5,217 bases of DNA, from positions 1-5,217 of the forward strand of contig JAUWYT010000151.1 in the NCBI GenBank assembly GCA_030615705.1, written 5' to 3'. The DNA is from Chloroflexota bacterium. GTDB taxonomy: Bacteria; Chloroflexota; Anaerolineae; VGOG01. Under the pieces are notes generated by a model, which did not search any database, had not been told where the DNA came from, and saw only the letters and a program-made list of their open reading frames with translations. Of the stretch, positions 1-2,475 are shown in pieces (within the stretch, counting starts at the first letter, position 1; each line of letters opens with the position of its first letter). A program made the translations under genes and the position numbers.

Positions 1-589
1 CCTCCCCGAGCGTGATCTTATTACTTAAAGCATCGATCTCTCCCTGCGCACTGGCAGCTCTGTTCATTAAGCTCTGTAGATTCGCCCTATCTTGCTCTAG
101 ATTATCCTCTATCACTTTGAGCTGCTCTTGCCAGATTTCTCGAGCGCTCTTGCCTCCTCCAGAGTATAAGCTCTGACTTTGCTCGATAAGCAAGGTGGCC
201 AGGGTATTAGCGATGTCTCTAGCATGCCCGGGGTTGCCGTCTCCAACGCTGATTCTCACGAGTTCAGTCTCAGCCAACACTTCGACCTTGATTTTCTCCG
301 CCAGATCCTCGGGCATCATACTGAGATCAAGCCTTTCGATCGCCTCCTCAAGTATGGGACGACTTCGCAGAATCTCCACGTACGTGTTCATTAAGCGCTC
401 AACGTGCATGTAGTCCGCATACTCTATCAACCCACTGTGTGCCTGAGCAACACGCAGTGTGGCGGAAGTCGAATAAGTTGGTGGCATTAGATAGGTTCCA
501 ACACTAACCACGGCGCATGTTACCAGAGGGGTCAAGATAAGCACCCATTTTCGGCGCTTCAGAATCTGCAAATACTCCCTTATTTCCAT
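1..589 (-). CDS. Wzz/GumC-like polysaccharide co-polymerase (chain length determinant), partial, C-terminus beyond left edge
   Basis: An open frame of 196 codons runs from the ATG at 589 off the left edge without a stop. The N-terminus (MEIREYLQILKRRKWVLI) is the short cytosolic lead-in of Wzz/GumC proteins. One membrane helix follows at about residues 14-34, then the family-typical stretch YSTSATLRV (39-47) that begins the periplasmic or external domain. Residues 60-135 carry the usual pattern of 'short segment, SRPILEEAIERL, sub-domain, V-R-I-S-V, D-x-NPGHARDIANTLA'. From about 150 the protein becomes a charged, coiled-coil-prone helix (EIWQEQLKVIEDNLEQDRANLQSLMN), where the window ends. 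Proteins of this family set the length of O-antigen, capsule or exopolysaccharide chains at the inner membrane, together with a Wzy polymerase and Wzx flippase, or form part of a Wza/Wzc export line. The start is supported by GAGGG at 594-598, four bases upstream. It lies 21 bases after the double-receiver stop codon, so the two are probably co-transcribed. A fused tyrosine-kinase domain cannot be judged here. The family call is firm; the exact subtype is not. Confidence 0.88.
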   Translation of the reverse strand, partial: MEIREYLQILKRRKWVLILTPLVTCAVVSVGTYLMPPTYSTSATLRVAQAHSGLIEYADYMHVERLMNTYVEILRSRPILEEAIERLDLSMMPEDLAEKIKVEVLAETELVRISVGDGNPGHARDIANTLATLLIEQSQSLYSGGGKSAREIWQEQLKVIEDNLEQDRANLQSLMNRAASAQGEIDALSNKITLGE

Positions 590-610
590 TTTGCCCTCGT
601 TGTGTCCCCT

Positions 611-1363
611 TTATCTTAAACACTCTCGTGCTATTCTTCTCACATCTTCAACATCAAAAGGCTTAGATAAGCAAGCGAAAGCTCCGTTTTTCAGAGCTCG
701 TTCTAGGCCTTCATCCATCGGGCTGCCGGTGACGATGATGATCTTCTGACCAGGCTTCTCGGCCATGATGCGCCTGGTGGCCTCATCAGCCCCACACCCC
801 GGCATCCGGTTGTCCATGAGGATCAGGTCATAGTCATGGACCAGGGCCTTGTCCACCCCCTTCAGCCCATCATCGGCAATGTCAACGACAAAGCCCTCCG
901 CCTCCAATAGCCGGACAAGCAGGTCTCTGACACCCTCATCGTCGTCCACAACCAGAACCCTCCTCACAAGGCCCAGAATCCTCCCCACGTCGGCAACCAG
1001 CTTGCGAGGGCTGAAGGGCTTGGGAACGAACTCCACTGCTCCCAGCTCAAGGCTCTTTCTGCGGTTCTCCTCATACCTGTAGGCGGTGAGGACGATGACG
1101 GGGATGGCCTTGGTCTCAGCATCGCTTCTCAGCCGCTCCATAAACCCGAAGCCATCCAGTCGGGGCAAGGCCAGGTCCAGGATTATCAGGTTAGGCCGCT
1201 CCAATTTGGCCTTCTCCACAGCATCCACGCCATCCCCGGAGAGCAGCACAGAGTAGCCCTCCTTCTCCAATCGGTACTTGAGCACCGAGCGGATATTCGC
1301 ATCGTCGTCTATCACCATGATCCTCTTGGCTGCCACTGGAGCTCTCCTCGACCTAGTTATCAT
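611..1363 (-). CDS. Stand-alone response regulator with two receiver (REC) domains
   Basis: From the ATG at 1363 the product has 250 residues. REC1 covers about residues 13-130: acidic pocket DDD (19-21), phospho-acceptor Asp63 in LIILDLALPRLDG, switch Thr93, Lys115 in PKPFSP. REC2 covers about 134-248: DDD (140-142), Asp184 in LILMDNRMPG, Thr212, Lys234 in SKPFD. Both receivers therefore keep every catalytic residue. There is no DNA-binding, GGDEF, HD-GYP or kinase domain, so the protein must act by protein contact or as a phosphate relay or sink. The segment after Asp184 (NRMPGCGADEA) is slightly unusual against the common MPGMDG. Start choice: a TTG at 1384 would extend the frame by seven codons, but those codons overlap an extended -10 element. 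An ATG at 1318, preceded by AAGAGG only three bases away, would begin directly at MVIDDD and is the main alternative. The gene sits between a terminator and the Wzz-like gene and is probably the first gene of that operon. The double-REC architecture is certain; its partner is unknown. Confidence 0.93.
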   Translation of the reverse strand: MITRSRRAPVAAKRIMVIDDDANIRSVLKYRLEKEGYSVLLSGDGVDAVEKAKLERPNLIILDLALPRLDGFGFMERLRSDAETKAIPVIVLTAYRYEENRRKSLELGAVEFVPKPFSPRKLVADVGRILGLVRRVLVVDDDEGVRDLLVRLLEAEGFVVDIADDGLKGVDKALVHDYDLILMDNRMPGCGADEATRRIMAEKPGQKIIIVTGSPMDEGLERALKNGAFACLSKPFDVEDVRRIARECLR

Positions 1364-1378
1364 TGTGAAATTATAGCA
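1363..1378 (-). promoter_or_regulatory. Extended -10 promoter, probably leaderless, for the double-receiver/Wzz unit
   Basis: On the minus strand TGCTATAAT reads from 1378 to 1370: a perfect TATAAT with the extended TG-n motif. The seventh base after the final T is 1363, the A of an in-frame ATG, so the predicted transcript would start on the start codon. No good -35 hexamer sits at 16-18 bases (TTGGTG at 1391-1396 has a 15-base spacer), as is usual for extended -10 or activator-dependent promoters. No Shine-Dalgarno sequence precedes this ATG. The element is seen directly; leaderless use is inferred. Confidence 0.6.
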
Positions 1379-1384
1379 CACCAA

Positions 1385-1422
1385 GGTTTACACCAAGTAA
1401 CAAAGAGGTTAAAAATCGGTTA
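1385..1422 (-). promoter_or_regulatory. Candidate OmpR/PhoB-family operator: 11-base-spaced TAACC-like direct repeats
   Basis: Reading the minus strand, five-base units begin every 11 bases: TAACC (1422-1418), TAACC (1411-1407), TTACT (1400-1396) and AAACC (1389-1385), separated by six-base spacers. Two units are exact and two are degenerate. The last unit ends nine bases before TATAAT at 1375-1370, where Pho-box-type operators replace the -35 in activated promoters. The neighbouring OmpR-type regulator is the obvious candidate ligand, but the repeat differs from the TTCAC-type set upstream of that regulator, so the binder could be another protein. Confidence 0.4.
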
Positions 1423-1423
1423 G

Positions 1424-1439
1424 TAATTCGCCTGAATTA
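1424..1439. repeat. Inverted repeat TAATTC-N4-GAATTA
   Basis: A perfect six-base dyad with a four-base centre (GCCT), centred about 68 bases upstream of the predicted transcription start at 1363 and just upstream of the 11-base-step repeats. Its symmetry fits a dimeric helix-turn-helix regulator site. It is short and AT-rich, so chance is possible. Confidence 0.3.
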
Positions 1440-1472
1440 GGAGCACAGGTGGTTTGCAGACAGTCTTAGGCC

Positions 1473-1513
1473 AAAAAACAAAGGGCCTTGGAAGAGAAAT
1501 CTTCCAGGGCCCT
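1473..1513 (-). terminator. Rho-independent terminator of the kinase/OmpR-regulator unit
   Basis: The arms 1500-1513 and 1482-1495 can pair over 14 bases with a single mismatch (C-A in the minus-strand RNA) and a four-base loop. On the minus strand the stem is followed at once by TTGTTTTTT (1481-1473). This is a textbook intrinsic terminator about 90 bases after the regulator's stop codon at 1602. It separates that transcript from the double-receiver promoter downstream. Confidence 0.88.
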
Positions 1514-1519
1514 CTAAAT

Positions 1520-1598
1520 AAGGCGCTCGCCTAACCTATTTAGGAGCTACGCAGTCGCCTGCAAAGGGTGCTCCGCGGGGATTTAGGCGAAAACTGCG
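1520..1598 (-). other. Structured 3' untranslated region with nested inverted repeats
   Basis: Between the regulator stop codon and the terminator several self-complementary segments overlap. CGCAGTCGCCT (1550-1560) pairs over 11 bases with 1585-1598, apart from a three-base AAA bulge. TCGCCTAA (1527-1534) is complementary to TTAGGCGA (1583-1590). GGAGC (1543-1547) matches GCTCC (1570-1574), and AGGCG-CT-CGCCT lies at 1521-1532. These foldings compete with one another. No T-run follows the main stem, so it is not itself a terminator. It could stabilise the mRNA end, be a repetitive extragenic element, or yield a small 3'-derived RNA; no known family is recognised. Confidence 0.4.
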
Positions 1599-1601
1599 CA
1601 A

Positions 1602-2297
1602 CTATGGGTTCTTCGCAAACTTGTAGCCGATCCCTCGCTCGGTGAGGATGTACCTCGGCTGGCTGGGATCCTCCTCTATCTTCTGCCGCAGGCGCCAGAT
1701 GTAGAGCTTCACGTAGTCCACCTCATCAATGTACTCCGGCCCCCAAACCCTCTCCAAAAGCTGCCTGTGGGTGAGGACCCGGCCGGCATTATGGACCAAA
1801 TAGAAGAGCAGCCGCCGCTCCGTCGCCGTCAGCTCCAAAGGCTCCCCCCCTCGACTGACCTCCCACCTCTCGGAATCTATCACCAGCTCCTCATCGGCGT
1901 AGAGGACAGCCCCCTCGGTGGGCGGTGGCAACCTGGTCCGGCGCAGGACGGCCTCCACCCTGGCCGCCAACTCCTTCAGGCCGAAGGGCTTGGCCACGTA
2001 GTCGTCCGCCCCCTGCTTCAGCCCCTTCACCTTGTCATACTCCTGCCCCCGCGCGGTGAGCATGATGATGGGCACATCCGATACCTCCCTGATGCGACGG
2101 CAGGCCTTCCAACCATCCATCTTGGGCATCATTATGTCCAGGATTATGAGATCCGGCCGATGGGCGTACACCTCCTGCAGCCCCTCAAGCCCATCGGCGG
2201 CGGTGATGACCTCATATCCCGCCTTGCTTAAATACAGTTCAAGTGCCTGCACCAGCTTAGCATCATCGTCGATGATGAGCAATTTGCCTTTCGCCAC
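1602..2297 (-). CDS. OmpR/PhoB-family DNA-binding response regulator
   Basis: The product from the GTG at 2297 has 231 residues, the usual length for the family. The receiver domain spans about residues 4-118: acidic pocket DDD (10-12), phospho-acceptor Asp54 in LIILDIMMPKMDG, switch Thr81 in IMLTARG, Lys103 in VAKPFGL. A short proline-rich linker (RLPPPTEG) leads to a winged-helix Trans_reg_C domain at about 132-229, with the recognition-helix region DYVKLYIWRLRQKIE and the wing RGIGYKF near the C-terminus. It should bind direct DNA repeats as a head-to-tail dimer when phosphorylated and switch transcription. Start choice: an in-frame ATG at 2366 would add 23 residues that fit no domain and has no good ribosome site. 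The GTG has GGAGG six bases upstream and begins immediately at the receiver (AKGKLLIIDDD). The gene follows the histidine kinase on the same strand, its likely cognate partner, and is followed by a strong terminator. It resembles KdpE/PhoB/MtrA-type regulators, but the specific regulon cannot be assigned. Confidence 0.95.
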   Translation of the reverse strand: MAKGKLLIIDDDAKLVQALELYLSKAGYEVITAADGLEGLQEVYAHRPDLIILDIMMPKMDGWKACRRIREVSDVPIIMLTARGQEYDKVKGLKQGADDYVAKPFGLKELAARVEAVLRRTRLPPPTEGAVLYADEELVIDSERWEVSRGGEPLELTATERRLLFYLVHNAGRVLTHRQLLERVWGPEYIDEVDYVKLYIWRLRQKIEEDPSQPRYILTERGIGYKFAKNP

Positions 2298-2303
2298 CCT
2301 CTC

Positions 2304-2308
2304 CCTCC
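2304..2308 (-). promoter_or_regulatory. Shine-Dalgarno site GGAGG that fixes the regulator start at GTG 2297
   Basis: On the minus strand GGAGG (2308-2304) is followed by a six-base spacer (GAGAGG) and then GTG at 2297. This near-ideal site decides the start against the upstream ATG at 2366, which has only a weak GAAGA about a dozen bases away. Confidence 0.8.
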
Positions 2309-2371
2309 GATCGACAATAGGCCCTGAAGGCGTTACCCGTTGATCTACCCGCTTGAGCCTGACCATAGCGT

Positions 2372-2384
2372 ATTCTTCAAGAAT
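2372..2384. repeat. Perfect dyad ATTCTT-C-AAGAAT
   Basis: A 13-base perfect inverted repeat (six-base arms around one central base) lies between the candidate -10 and the regulator's start, in what would be the 5' leader if the GTG at 2297 is used. It could be a repressor or dimeric regulator site; the arms are too close together for an RNA hairpin. No specific factor is recognised. Confidence 0.3.
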
Positions 2385-2407
2385 CTATCGGTATCACTTC
2401 ATTGCTG

Positions 2408-2418
2408 CTTATATCCTA
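2408..2418 (-). promoter_or_regulatory. Candidate -10 region for the response-regulator gene
   Basis: On the minus strand two overlapping -10-like hexamers occur: TAGGAT (2418-2413) and TATAAG (2413-2408). TTCACC at 2440-2435, the last of the 11-base-step repeats, lies 16 bases upstream of TAGGAT and resembles a -35 in four of six positions. An activated promoter inside the kinase-regulator gap is plausible and would give a leader of about 100 bases before the GTG. The hexamers are weak and the position is inferred. Confidence 0.35.
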
Positions 2419-2433
2419 TCGAACTGATCTTGT

Positions 2434-2473
2434 GGGTGAAGGCAGCGTGAAACTTGCCTGAAGATTGCGTGAA
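2434..2473 (-). promoter_or_regulatory. Operator-like array: four direct repeats in 11-base steps (PhoB/OmpR type)
   Basis: On the minus strand seven-base units start every 11 bases: TTCACGC (2473-2467), TTCAGGC (2462-2456), TTCACGC (2451-2445) and TTCACCC (2440-2434). Two are identical and the other two differ at one position each. All four share TTCA and the final C. Eleven-base head-to-tail spacing is the hallmark of PhoB/OmpR-family DNA sites. The array begins three bases after the kinase stop codon and precedes the OmpR-type regulator gene, so autoregulation by that regulator is the simplest reading. The repeats are directly visible; the ligand is inferred. Confidence 0.65.
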
Positions 2474-2475
2474 GT

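Noticed and set aside
1364..1384. Seven-codon N-terminal extension of the double-receiver gene from TTG at 1384.
   Set aside because: The extension overlaps a perfect extended -10, has a rare start codon and no Shine-Dalgarno sequence.
1550..1598. Hairpin just after the regulator stop as a terminator.
   Set aside because: No T-rich tract follows on either strand. The real terminator is the stem at 1482-1513 with its T-run.
1767..2231. Plus-strand open frame (154 codons) opposite the OmpR-type regulator.
   Set aside because: It has low-complexity Pro/Leu/Gly-rich composition and lies wholly within a well-supported gene on the other strand.
2298..2366. ATG start at 2366 for the OmpR-type regulator.
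   Set aside because: The 23 extra residues match no part of the receiver fold, and GGAGG six bases before GTG 2297 is a far better initiation site.
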